DNA from: Candidatus Fermentimicrarchaeum limneticum | GTDB taxonomy: Archaea; Micrarchaeota; Micrarchaeia; Burarchaeales; Fermentimicrarchaeaceae | Length of the DNA: 64,000 nucleotides | Assembly (NCBI GenBank): GCA_013426015.1 | Contig: CP058998.1 | Span: 124,001-188,000 of the forward strand | Direction of reading: 5' to 3' | Shown here: positions 48,542 to 56,530 of the stretch, in pieces | Numbering within the stretch: the first letter of the stretch is position 1 | Layout: the number at the start of each line of letters is the position of its first letter | Position numbers and translations under genes: made by a program | The notes under the pieces: generated by a model | What the model saw: the letters and a program-made list of their open reading frames with translations, nothing else | What the model was told of the DNA's origin: nothing | The model's database searches: none

Positions 48542-50086
48542 ATGCCTGAGCTTACGAGAGCACTGATAAGCGTCTCAGATAAGAGCGGCATTGTGGAGCT
48601 CGCAAGGGCACTTGCCAAGATTGGAGTCGAGATTATATCCACGGGCGGAACCGCCAAGCTACTTAGAGAGAATGGAATACAGGTGAAGGAGGTCTCTGAA
48701 GTAACCGGTTTCCCAGAGATGCTGGACGGAAGGGTCAAGACGCTGCACCCGAAGATACATGGCGGGATACTGGCTGTGAGGGGCAACAGGGAGCATATGA
48801 GACAACTGAGCGAGAAAGGTATGGGGAGGATAGACCTGGTAATCGTAAATCTGTATCCTTTCGAGCAGACGATTTCCAATAAGGATGTGAAGCATGAGGA
48901 TGCAATAGAGAACATAGACATAGGCGGGCTGACACTCATAAGAGCGGCCGCGAAGAACTATGAAAGTGTCGGAGTTGTCGTAGATCCCTCTGACTATGCA
49001 GCCATAATGGAGAAGCTTAGAAGAAGCAAATCTCTGTCAGATGAAACCAGGAAGAAGCTTGCGCTTAAGGCATTCCAGCATACTGCTAGATACGATTCGA
49101 TAATATCGGATTACCTGGAGAAGAAATTCGGGGGCGACCTCTTCCCGCACTTCCTGAACCTCACTTTTGAGAAGCAGATGGAGCTGCGCTACGGAGAGAA
49201 TCCGCACCAAAGGGGGGCGTTCTACAGGAGTTTGGACAGTGATGAAACCTCCGTCTCCAGAGCCAGAAAGTTGCAGGGAAAGGATTTGTCATACAACAAC
49301 ATGCTTGATGCCGACTCGGCGCTTGATCTCCTCAAGGAGTTTGACGAGCCTGCGGCGGTAATAGTAAAGCACAACAACCCATGCGGCGTTGCGGTAAACA
49401 AGAACATGAAGGATGCTTACCTAAAAGCCAGAGCAACAGACCCCGAGGCAGCGTTTGGAGGCGTTGTCGCCCTCAACAGGAAGGTGGATGCCGATACGGC
49501 AAGCCAGATAACAACAATACTGACAGATGTCATGTTAGCGCCAGAATACTCAAAAGAAGCGCTTGAAATCTTCAGCAAGAAGAAAAACATGCGGGTTCTC
49601 GAACTCGGGAAGTTCTCTACAAAAAAGGAAGACAGAAGGGAGTCCAGAAGCATAAACGGCGGGCTCCTTGTAGAGGAGAGGAACACCAAGCTTCTCATGG
49701 GGGAGCCGAAAGTGGTTACAAAGAGGAAGCCCACCGAGAAGGAGATGAAGGCCCTTCTTTTTGCATGGAAGGTATGCAAGCACGTTAAATCCAATGCGAT
49801 AGTTTACGCTTTCGAAGACAGGACTGTGGGGATAGGAGCTGGGCAGATGAAGAGGTCCGATGCATCAAAGCTTGGCGCAATGAAAGCAGTGGAATCCCTC
49901 AAGGGGGCCGTGCTTGCATCAGATGCATTCTTCCCGTTCAGGGATTCAGTTGACGTCGCTGCAAAGGCAGGAGTCACCGCAATAATACAGCCCGGAGGCT
50001 CGATAAACGACAAGGAATCGATCGATGCATGCAACGAGCACAACATTGCGATGGTTTTCACTGGAGTGAGGCATTTCAAGCACTAG
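48542..50086 (+). CDS. purH: Bifunctional AICAR transformylase/IMP cyclohydrolase
   Basis: A 514-residue PurH that performs the last two steps of IMP synthesis using 10-formyl-tetrahydrofolate. The N-terminal MGS-like cyclohydrolase domain has ISVSDKSGIVELARAL and FPEMLDGRVKTLHPKIHGG; the transformylase has the catalytic IVKHNNPCGVAV and ELRYGENPHQ segments. Many archaea use PurP and PurO instead, so this bacterial-type enzyme implies folate-dependent purine synthesis. No other pur gene is beside it. An AGGAGGTGAG site lies a few bases before the ATG. Confidence 0.96.
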   Translation: MPELTRALISVSDKSGIVELARALAKIGVEIISTGGTAKLLRENGIQVKEVSEVTGFPEMLDGRVKTLHPKIHGGILAVRGNREHMRQLSEKGMGRIDLVIVNLYPFEQTISNKDVKHEDAIENIDIGGLTLIRAAAKNYESVGVVVDPSDYAAIMEKLRRSKSLSDETRKKLALKAFQHTARYDSIISDYLEKKFGGDLFPHFLNLTFEKQMELRYGENPHQRGAFYRSLDSDETSVSRARKLQGKDLSYNNMLDADSALDLLKEFDEPAAVIVKHNNPCGVAVNKNMKDAYLKARATDPEAAFGGVVALNRKVDADTASQITTILTDVMLAPEYSKEALEIFSKKKNMRVLELGKFSTKKEDRRESRSINGGLLVEERNTKLLMGEPKVVTKRKPTEKEMKALLFAWKVCKHVKSNAIVYAFEDRTVGIGAGQMKRSDASKLGAMKAVESLKGAVLASDAFFPFRDSVDVAAKAGVTAIIQPGGSINDKESIDACNEHNIAMVFTGVRHFKH

Positions 50087-50109
50087 CTGGCAGCCCCTAT
50101 CGAAGTATT

Positions 50110-50979
50110 CTACTTCCTATCGCTCCAGACCGTAATTACAAGCAGTGAGAGGAGAATTGCAAAAGGCATGCATCCTTTCATAAGCGCCGTTGTGATGTCA
50201 GTAACATTCTCCTCAATCTTCGGAGTATGCGATGTCCCATTCTCAGGCGGAGTCTCATTCGCCGGAGGCGTGTTGTTCTGCGGCGGCGGCTCCGGCGGAG
50301 TGTTATTCTCGGGCGGAGGATTCCCGTCGCACGAGACAGGCTTTAGGTATCCCTCAGCCTCGCGGATTTTATTTATTGCATCGCTTGTCAGGTTCTGGGT
50401 TGCTGACAGATCGCAGATCAGGAGCTTGTTGTCCGCCTCGGCAATCTCGGAATTAGCATTCTCCATCAATGTCAGTCCGGAAGCATTGTAGCAGCCGGTG
50501 TAAATCTGGATAACCCTATCGTACTCACTCCTTGCAGTTTCAATCTTTCCCAGCATGTTCTGCTCGTAAGCGCTTGTATAGTGATCTACTGTTACTTGAA
50601 GTTCCTTCTCATACTTCGTAGCGAATTCCCCAACCTGGCCCGTTATCCTGAATGGGATAACATCCGTTGCATTGCGCCCTCCTGTAATCGTGTAAATCCT
50701 GAAGCTGCATGGTTCTGTCATCCCTGACCTTACGTCACATGCTTTCCCGCCGTTTTCATATCCGCCGGACGAGGAGTTGTAATACATGTACGTGACTCTC
50801 ATCGTGGTGTCTGCTGACGGATTCGTTACTGCAACGGACACCTCATAGAAGTTGGCACTTCCTCTCTCCCTGCAGTTCGGCCCTGCGAAGGGGCTTGAAT
50901 CAGTGAGAACTGCATTAAGCACATAAGCTGCCTCCGCAATCCCCGTCATCAGCAATATCGCCAGTATGCAACGCTTCAT
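50110..50979 (-). CDS. Secreted, C-terminally anchored surface protein
   Basis: A 289-residue protein. Signal peptide MKRCILAILLMTGIAEA, an external domain with several glycosylation sequons and Cys pairs, a helical region around 135-215, a Pro/Asn-rich stalk (PPPENNTPPEPPPQNN) and a C-terminal membrane anchor (GCMPFAILLSLLVITVW). The layout suits an S-layer-associated or receptor protein. No named family recognised. Confidence 0.65.
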   Translation of the reverse strand: MKRCILAILLMTGIAEAAYVLNAVLTDSSPFAGPNCRERGSANFYEVSVAVTNPSADTTMRVTYMYYNSSSGGYENGGKACDVRSGMTEPCSFRIYTITGGRNATDVIPFRITGQVGEFATKYEKELQVTVDHYTSAYEQNMLGKIETARSEYDRVIQIYTGCYNASGLTLMENANSEIAEADNKLLICDLSATQNLTSDAINKIREAEGYLKPVSCDGNPPPENNTPPEPPPQNNTPPANETPPENGTSHTPKIEENVTDITTALMKGCMPFAILLSLLVITVWSDRK

Positions 50980-50991
50980 ATAATCACCAAC

Positions 50992-51339
50992 CTATTTTCT
51001 CCTTTTTAATATATCCCTTTTCCTTGTGTTGAACTCTATTGCAAGCAGGTACTGCATAACATTCAGCGTTGAGAGCCCTATCACGCACATGAGCAGCATA
51101 ATCCCGAATTTAACCATCCACAGCAGCTCCCTTGCGATGAGCGTCAGCACGAGAAAAACCAGCACAAAAAACGACAGAATAAAGTTGAACAGCTCAATCG
51201 CTACCAGCCAAGCTCGCAGGGTTTCCTCGTCCTTTGGAAGAATCCATTTCAGTATAAAATCCCTGAAACCCATCCATCCACCAATCCTATTCTGTCTTGC
51301 CTCCTTTTTATCCTTATCTGCTCCTAAACTCTTACTCAT
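50992..51339 (-). CDS. Small membrane protein
   Basis: A 115-residue protein with a charged N-terminus, two strong spans (LFNFILSFFVLVFLVLTLIA and FGIMLLMCVIGLSTLN) and a basic tail. Lies 12 bases upstream of the secreted-protein gene on the same strand, so they are probably co-expressed. Function unknown. Confidence 0.55.
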   Translation of the reverse strand: MSKSLGADKDKKEARQNRIGGWMGFRDFILKWILPKDEETLRAWLVAIELFNFILSFFVLVFLVLTLIARELLWMVKFGIMLLMCVIGLSTLNVMQYLLAIEFNTRKRDILKRRK

Positions 51340-51472
51340 GCTCCTAAAGTCGGGTTTCGGGGGGACTTAAGGAGCAAAGCTGACTTGACAGAAAGCTTTT
51401 TAAGGTTCAATCTCATATATCTTCCACCCGTTTTTTAACGTGTATCGATGACCAAATGTGAGGTGTTTGAAG

Positions 51473-52051
51473 ATGAAGAGTTACGTGAAATTTGAAACTC
51501 CGAAAGAAGTTGCCGAAAAAGCCTACGAGGCGGTCCAGATTGCAAAGGACACTGGAAGAGTTAGGAAAGGTACTAATGAGGCGACAAAGGTTATAGAGAA
51601 GGGAGAGGCAGCCCTGATCGTCATAGCGGAGGATGTTGACCCCGAAGAGGTTGTCATCCACCTCCCAATGCTTTGCGACGAGAAGAGCATCCCTTATGTC
51701 TACGTGCCTTCAAAGAAGGATTTGGGCAAGTCCGCAGGCCTTGAGGTTGGCTGCGCTGCTGTCGGGATAGAGAAGGCAGGCAATGCCTCCGAGTTGATAA
51801 ACGAGATAGTGGCAAAGCTGAAGAGACCGAAGCCAGAGGCAAAGGAAGAGCCGGCAAAGGTCGAAGAGAAGCCGAAGAGAGTGAGGAAGCCCAGGAAGAA
51901 GGAGCCGGAGGCAGAGGAGAAGCCCCCAGAGAAGGCTGAGAAGAAGCCCGAGGAGAAGAAGCCCGCGGAGAAGGCCGAGGAGAAGAAGCCCGAGGAGAAG
52001 AAGCCCGCGGAGAAGGCCGAGGAGAAGAAGCCCGCGGAGAAGAAAGAGTGA
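51473..52051 (+). CDS. rpl7ae: Ribosomal protein eL8 (L7Ae) with long charged C-terminal tail
   Basis: A 192-residue protein. Residues 1-117 are a complete L7Ae: [20 protein letters not shown] is the RNA-binding helix, and [20 protein letters not shown] completes the kink-turn binding fold. It binds kink-turns in 23S rRNA, C/D and H/ACA RNAs and RNase P. Unusually, a tail of about 75 residues of Lys/Glu/Pro/Ala repeats follows. The ATG at 51473 has a GAGGTG site; the ATG at 51458 is less likely. First gene of the eL8-eS28-eL24-ndk operon. Confidence 0.93.
   Translation: MKSYVKFETPKEVAEKAYEAVQIAKDTGRVRKGTNEATKVIEKGEAALIVIAEDVDPEEVVIHLPMLCDEKSIPYVYVPSKKDLGKSAGLEVGCAAVGIEKAGNASELINEIVAKLKRPKPEAKEEPAKVEEKPKRVRKPRKKEPEAEEKPPEKAEKKPEEKKPAEKAEEKKPEEKKPAEKAEEKKPAEKKE
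51941..52050 (+). repeat. 42-bp tandem repeats encoding the eL8 tail
   Basis: Two 42-bp units (51941-51982, 51983-52024), each encoding [14 protein letters not shown], are followed by a partial third (KKPAEKKE). The units are identical or nearly so at DNA level, suggesting recent expansion. Confidence 0.9.
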
Positions 52052-52059
52052 GTGATTGA

Positions 52060-52266
52060 ATGTTGGAACCAGCAGCAGCCGAAGTCGTAGAGGTGCTCGG
52101 CAAGACAGGCATCTACGGAGAGGTCTACCAGGCAATGTGCAAGATACTCGAGGGAAAGGACAAGGGCAGGGTGATAAGGAGGAACATCAAAGGGCCTGTG
52201 AAAAGAGGGGACATCATAGCGCTGCTGGAAACAGAAAGAGAGGCAAAGCCGATAAAGGCGAAGTAG
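52060..52266 (+). CDS. rps28e: 30S ribosomal protein eS28
   Basis: A 68-residue OB-fold protein. [20 protein letters not shown] and [21 protein letters not shown] are the conserved eS28 segments. Starts eight bases after the eL8 stop, and is followed by eL24 and ndk, the usual archaeal order. Confidence 0.95.
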   Translation: MLEPAAAEVVEVLGKTGIYGEVYQAMCKILEGKDKGRVIRRNIKGPVKRGDIIALLETEREAKPIKAK

Positions 52267-52276
52267 AGGTAATCGC

Positions 52277-52444
52277 ATGAAATGCTCGTTCTGTGGCGAG
52301 GAGATGGAGAGGGGAACAGGAGTAATATTCGTGAAAAGAGACGGGACAACATTCAGCTTCTGCTCCTCAAAGTGCAGGAGGAACATGCTCAAGCTGAAGA
52401 GGAACCCCAGGAAGCTCAAGTGGACCACGAAATACAAGGCGTAG
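52277..52444 (+). CDS. rpl24e: 50S ribosomal protein eL24
   Basis: A 55-residue protein too short for most gene callers. MKCSFCGEEMERGTGVIFV opens the zinc ribbon, FSFCSSKCRRNMLKLKRNPR closes it, giving four cysteines, and KLKWTTKYKA ends it. It fills the gap between eS28 and ndk. Ten bases after the eS28 stop. Confidence 0.95.
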   Translation: MKCSFCGEEMERGTGVIFVKRDGTTFSFCSSKCRRNMLKLKRNPRKLKWTTKYKA

Positions 52445-52452
52445 GTGCTTGC

Positions 52453-52872
52453 ATGGAAAGGACCTTTGTAATGCTGAAGCCTGACGCAATCAAAAAGGAT
52501 GTCGCCGGCGAGGTCATATCACGCTTAGAGAAGGCTGGTTTGGAAATAATCGGGATGAAAATGATTAAGCTTGACGAGAAAATCTGCAGGGAGCACTACG
52601 CCCACCATGTTGATAAGCCTTTCTTCAAAGGACTGGTTGAATTCATGTGCTCCACTCCCGTAATCTGCATGGTTCTGGAGGGAGAGAACGCTGTTGAAGT
52701 GGTGAGAAGTCTTGCCGGTCCCACCGACTCCAAGAAGGCACCTAAAGGGACAATACGCGGTGACTTCGGCACCGACGTGCAGGCAAACATAATCCACGCT
52801 TCTGATTCCCGGGAGACCGCAGAGAGCGAGATAAAAAGGTTTTTCAAAAAGAGCGAACTCTTTTCCCAATAA
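52453..52872 (+). CDS. ndk: Nucleoside diphosphate kinase
   Basis: A 139-residue Ndk that balances NTP pools through a phosphohistidine. ERTFVMLKPDAIKKD opens the fold and the active His is in ANIIHASDS. The ATG at 52453 follows the eL24 stop by eight bases; the longer frame upstream is the eL24 region in another frame. Archaeal order eL24-ndk supports the call. Confidence 0.96.
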   Translation: MERTFVMLKPDAIKKDVAGEVISRLEKAGLEIIGMKMIKLDEKICREHYAHHVDKPFFKGLVEFMCSTPVICMVLEGENAVEVVRSLAGPTDSKKAPKGTIRGDFGTDVQANIIHASDSRETAESEIKRFFKKSELFSQ

Positions 52873-52887
52873 ACATCGGAGATTTAC

Positions 52888-53400
52888 ATGGGAGTCCTGA
52901 GCGATGTTGAAATAAGCGATTTGGTTAAGGGGACTCCTCCGCTGATTGAAAATCTTGTCGATGCAAAGGTTCAGTTCCAGCCGGCCGGGGTCGACCTGAC
53001 TCTTGCGGAGATTTTTGAATTCACAACTCCCGGTGCGATAGACTTCACGAATGAGGAGAGAGTCCTCTCGGAATGCAGGAAGATTGACTTCAAATCCGGA
53101 TGGGTTCAGCTCAAAACAGGAGCGTACAAGGTAATCTACAACGAGACAGTCCGCATACCGAAGGACTGCATAGCCCTGGCGTTTCCGCGCTCCTCGCTCC
53201 TGAGATGCGGCGCTTTCCTCCACTGCGCGGTGTGGGATCCCGGTTACGAGGGGAGAAGCGAGTCCCTTCTCATAGTTTCAAACAGCCGCGGGATAAAGCT
53301 CAGGAAGAATGCCCGCTTGGCGCAGCTCATACTCATAAAGCTGTCAAAGGAGTCCAAAGCGAAGTACAGCGGCAAATACCTGGCAGAGAATCTCGGCTGA
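52888..53400 (+). CDS. dCTP deaminase/dUTPase-family enzyme
   Basis: A 170-residue trimeric dUTPase-fold protein. AFPRSSLLRCGAFLHCAVWDPG includes the RSS nucleotide motif and the segment that shapes the pyrimidine site, followed by YEGRSESLLIV and the NARLAQLIL strand. Whether it deaminates dCTP, hydrolyses dUTP or both is not clear; SLLRCG in place of the usual SLARxG is a small deviation. It follows ndk by 15 bases. Confidence 0.85.
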   Translation: MGVLSDVEISDLVKGTPPLIENLVDAKVQFQPAGVDLTLAEIFEFTTPGAIDFTNEERVLSECRKIDFKSGWVQLKTGAYKVIYNETVRIPKDCIALAFPRSSLLRCGAFLHCAVWDPGYEGRSESLLIVSNSRGIKLRKNARLAQLILIKLSKESKAKYSGKYLAENLG

Positions 53401-53898
53401 TCAGGAATACTTCGCTGTTATAGTCCCGTTAACCAACTTCATGTTCCAGGTCTTTACTTCGATATACGTGATGTAGAGCCTCCCCTCGTATACGTTTCCT
53501 AAAGAGGCGTCTGGTATGCTTTTCCCGTCAGTGTCGGTGCATACAACCTCGTTCCCGGTTGTGCTGCCAGAGACATACTCCTTGCTGCCTGATGCTATGA
53601 GAATGCTGTTGTTCAGCGGCACCATTATGGGAATCCCCCTCCTCTTGGTGCAGACGACAGACGTTATGTTTATCGGCTTGCCAGTGTTCCGCGATATTGC
53701 AAGCTCCAGCTTGCTGCTGCCCCTCCTGAGGAAAACCGAGGAGGAGCATGCCAGCTCAGAATCGAACCTGCACTCCTCCTTGACTGGCGGGTTGGGGTTC
53801 GGGATGTTCGGCACGCTGAAGTAGAGGTATACCAACAAAGCAACCATTATCAATGCAGCCAGCCCTATTTCTCTCATAGTGGCCTGCGCTTTCATCAC
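53401..53898 (-). CDS. Pilin-like secreted protein
   Basis: A 165-residue protein with a short leader and one N-terminal span (REIGLAALIMVALLVYLYFSV), a Pro/Asn spacer, and a beta-rich domain with two Cys pairs (EECRFDSELACSS, later VVCTK and VVCTD). Third gene of a pilin-like operon. It converges on the dUTPase-family gene with abutting stops. Confidence 0.6.
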   Translation of the reverse strand: MMKAQATMREIGLAALIMVALLVYLYFSVPNIPNPNPPVKEECRFDSELACSSSVFLRRGSSKLELAISRNTGKPINITSVVCTKRRGIPIMVPLNNSILIASGSKEYVSGSTTGNEVVCTDTDGKSIPDASLGNVYEGRLYITYIEVKTWNMKLVNGTITAKYS

Positions 53899-53906
53899 AT
53901 GCTCAC

Positions 53907-54689
53907 CTAACTAACAAAACTCACGTACTTCGTAGCCCTTATTCCTGAAACATTCGCGCTAACCGTTGCGATCCCGCTGCTGACCCCGCTTACAAGGGTG
54001 GCCTTTGCAGTTCCGTTGACTGTTGGCACGAAATCGTCAATCATGCCAAGATTGGTTTGAAAGCGGACAAGCATCCCATCCCGCACAGGGTTTCCAAACT
54101 GGTCAAGCACCAATGCAGTTATGTTGGACGTGTTCATCCAGATTCCTATCTGGTTTGGAGAGACGTTCAGCTCTATGCTGTAGGGAGACGATTTGAAGTA
54201 CATCACAGTGCTTATGAACAGGATGCCGTTTATGTTCTGGATGTACATGTCGCCCCTCGCAAAGCTGAAATTGCTGGAGTAGAGCACATACCCGTAAGCG
54301 ACACCGCTGGGCAGCCTTGCAACTATCTCCGGATACACCCTTGCATTGGTGTTTATCACCGGGAAGGAATGGGAGTAGTCCAACGTTCCGCTGGAGAACT
54401 GGATGTCAATGCTTTTTGAGATGTTGTTCAGCGTTATGCTGTAGGGGGTTACCCCGTCAAGCTTGAGAGGGTAGATAACCTTCCTCGAATAGCCGTCGCC
54501 GGACCTGACAGCCAGGTTCAGCTCGGAGGCGAACTGCTCCCCGATGCTGTCCGCCAGACTCACCCTTGCCCCCTGCATTTCAATGGAACGCTGCTGTGCG
54601 AAAGTAGCTACGAAAAGCGTGAATATCAGCATGACGAACATGTATATGACTAGCAACTCATTAGCGCTCTGACCTTTTGAGCTGGCCAC
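53907..54689 (-). CDS. Pilin-like protein with Ig-like (Big_1-type) C-terminal domain
   Basis: About 260 residues. The leader (V/M)ASSKGQSANELLVIYMF is a class III signal with Glu at +5. The middle is beta-rich, with several Asn glycosylation sequons. The last 85 residues (ITALVLDQFGNPVRDGMLV, GTAKATLVSGVSSGIATVSA) resemble the Ig-like repeats of invasins and intimins. The GTG at 54689 with AGGTGA four bases upstream is preferred to 54722, which overlaps the previous gene further. Confidence 0.7.
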   Translation of the reverse strand: MASSKGQSANELLVIYMFVMLIFTLFVATFAQQRSIEMQGARVSLADSIGEQFASELNLAVRSGDGYSRKVIYPLKLDGVTPYSITLNNISKSIDIQFSSGTLDYSHSFPVINTNARVYPEIVARLPSGVAYGYVLYSSNFSFARGDMYIQNINGILFISTVMYFKSSPYSIELNVSPNQIGIWMNTSNITALVLDQFGNPVRDGMLVRFQTNLGMIDDFVPTVNGTAKATLVSGVSSGIATVSANVSGIRATKYVSFVS

Positions 54690-54697
54690 GTTTTCAC

Positions 54698-55159
54698 CTA
54701 TACTCTCTCGATATACACGCAATCCTGCAACGGGTCAACCTGGGTGCAGTTATCCTCGGCGTATATCTTTATGAAATATGTTCCCGGCCTTGCAATGGTG
54801 GACAGGTCGCCTGCAACCTTTGTCAATGTCAACCCGACCACCTGCGTGACCCCGGAGGTTGTCCTGAGGTTTATTATCAGCTCGTGGCCAACGCCGTTGC
54901 TTGAGTTTCCCACAGTTATGTTCTCGATGTTCGGCGGCATGAATACCTGGATGCTTATCCTGCTCGGGTAACCCTGCGCCCCCACAACGTCGGCGTAGTT
55001 TGCTATCTTGGTCACGGTCTGCTGGGCCTGCTGCACGCCCAACTGGTCTGACACATTGGTGCTCTGCAGGTAGGCAATTAGAAGCAGGGGGAACATTATT
55101 GTCACGACAAATGCCACCGTTATCATTATCTCGGTGCTTGCCTGACCTCTCCATCTCAT
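54698..55159 (-). CDS. Pilin-like protein with class III signal peptide
   Basis: A 153-residue protein. MRWRGQASTEIMITVAFVVT is a clear class III signal (cleavage before QAS, Glu at +5). The rest is an extracellular domain with sequons and a C-terminal Cys pair (DNCTQVDPLQDC). First gene of a three-gene operon of archaeal pilin-like proteins; no assembly ATPase or prepilin peptidase is in the window. Confidence 0.75.
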   Translation of the reverse strand: MRWRGQASTEIMITVAFVVTIMFPLLLIAYLQSTNVSDQLGVQQAQQTVTKIANYADVVGAQGYPSRISIQVFMPPNIENITVGNSSNGVGHELIINLRTTSGVTQVVGLTLTKVAGDLSTIARPGTYFIKIYAEDNCTQVDPLQDCVYIERV

Positions 55160-55186
55160 ATGTTGATTAATGTGAAGGACTGAATA

Positions 55187-56530
55187 TTAACCTTTTGGTG
55201 GGGCAAGTTTCAGCGCAAGCCTCACAACGTTCTTGGCGTCCTTTCCGAATATCACGAGCGACGGCTCCCTCCCCACGCCACCTTGGTGGTACACGGCATC
55301 CGGGATCCTCCTGCTTCTTCTGACTGCATACCCAATCCCCCATGGGATCGTGGCCCCCTCCTTCTCTCTGATCCCCTTGGGCTCCTTCGCCCTGTCGTAG
55401 TTAGATATGACCAAACCCATTTTCCTGCACTTCTGCAGGTTTTCCTCAGTAAGTTTCACGTTCACAGCAGCCCTTTTTGAGCTGTCAAACTCCATCATCT
55501 TCAGCACTGCTCTTGCCAGATGGGAGGAAGCTCCGAAACTCACCTCTCCTATAGAGCGGGGTTGGCCCATTGCATCCCTGATCCTGCCAACCACACCTGC
55601 GACATCCTCGGTTCCTCTTGCCTCCGGGATAGCGCACACAACATTTGTCCCCACCTCAGGTATGAGAGATGAGGCCCCTCTGCAGCTTTCAAGCTCTCTC
55701 AGTGCCGATTTAACGTCCTCTGCAACCGCCCACTTCCACGCCTTCCTCCTAAGAGTGGCCAGCGGCTCTACCGCCTCGACTCCGTCTCCAAGTTTGACGC
55801 TGTTCCGTATCGCACTGCTCGTAAACTTCTCAGCAACCTCGACTGCATCGTCAATCCCAAGCCCCTTGGCAAGGGCGGCAGCAATTGCGGATGAGAAGCA
55901 GCAACCCCCGCCGTGCGTTCCGGTCCTGACTATCTCCTTGCTGAAAATCCTGAGGTCCTTGTGCAGTATTACGTCATTTATCCTGCCACCCTGCTTGACT
56001 CCCTTTATCACAACCGCCTCTGCCCCATAGGCTTTCAGAGCCACCGCAGCTCTGCTCGCGTCATCAATGTTCTTTACTTTTATCCCAGTCAGCTTCTCGG
56101 CTTCAAATGCGTTTGGTGAAACTACCGTGGAGCGTCTGATCAGCTTCTTCATTTCTTTCAAGCTGTTCTTGCTGACAAGCCAGCTTCCGTCAGACTGGGC
56201 GGTCATGACGGTGTCCAATACTACGTTCCCGCACTTTCGTTTCTCAAGCGCATCCAGAACAGCTTGGATTATGTCATTATTGCCCAGCATTCCTATCTTC
56301 ACAGCCCTTATCTTCATGTCGGAGAAAACGGAATCAAGCTGCTGCGAGACGACATCCCTTGGCAGGTAGAAGATATCCTGAACTCCTTTCGTGTTCTGGG
56401 ATGCTATCGCGGTTACGACAACTGCCGCATGCACGCCCAGAGCTGCAAATGTCTTCAAATCAGCCTCCACCCCCGCAGCTCCTGTGGTGGACGAGCCGCC
56501 TATGGCCAAAGCATTGATTGAATTCGGCAT
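55187..56530 (-). CDS. thiD: Hydroxymethylpyrimidine (phosphate) kinase fused to ThiN
   Basis: A 447-residue fusion. The ribokinase-like ThiD half (about 1-260) has ALAIGGSSTTGAAGVEADL, DTVMTAQSDGSWL and the anion-hole GTHGGGCCFSSAIAA. The C-terminal half is ThiN, the archaeal thiamine-phosphate synthase (VGTNVVCAIPEARGTEDVAG, FGASSHLARAVL, DAVYHQGGVGREP). Together they make thiamine phosphate; ThiL (57.7 kb) completes the pathway. The ATG at 56530 overlaps the CBS gene's TAA and has a GGTGG site. Confidence 0.92.
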   Translation of the reverse strand: MPNSINALAIGGSSTTGAAGVEADLKTFAALGVHAAVVVTAIASQNTKGVQDIFYLPRDVVSQQLDSVFSDMKIRAVKIGMLGNNDIIQAVLDALEKRKCGNVVLDTVMTAQSDGSWLVSKNSLKEMKKLIRRSTVVSPNAFEAEKLTGIKVKNIDDASRAAVALKAYGAEAVVIKGVKQGGRINDVILHKDLRIFSKEIVRTGTHGGGCCFSSAIAAALAKGLGIDDAVEVAEKFTSSAIRNSVKLGDGVEAVEPLATLRRKAWKWAVAEDVKSALRELESCRGASSLIPEVGTNVVCAIPEARGTEDVAGVVGRIRDAMGQPRSIGEVSFGASSHLARAVLKMMEFDSSKRAAVNVKLTEENLQKCRKMGLVISNYDRAKEPKGIREKEGATIPWGIGYAVRRSRRIPDAVYHQGGVGREPSLVIFGKDAKNVVRLALKLAPPKG

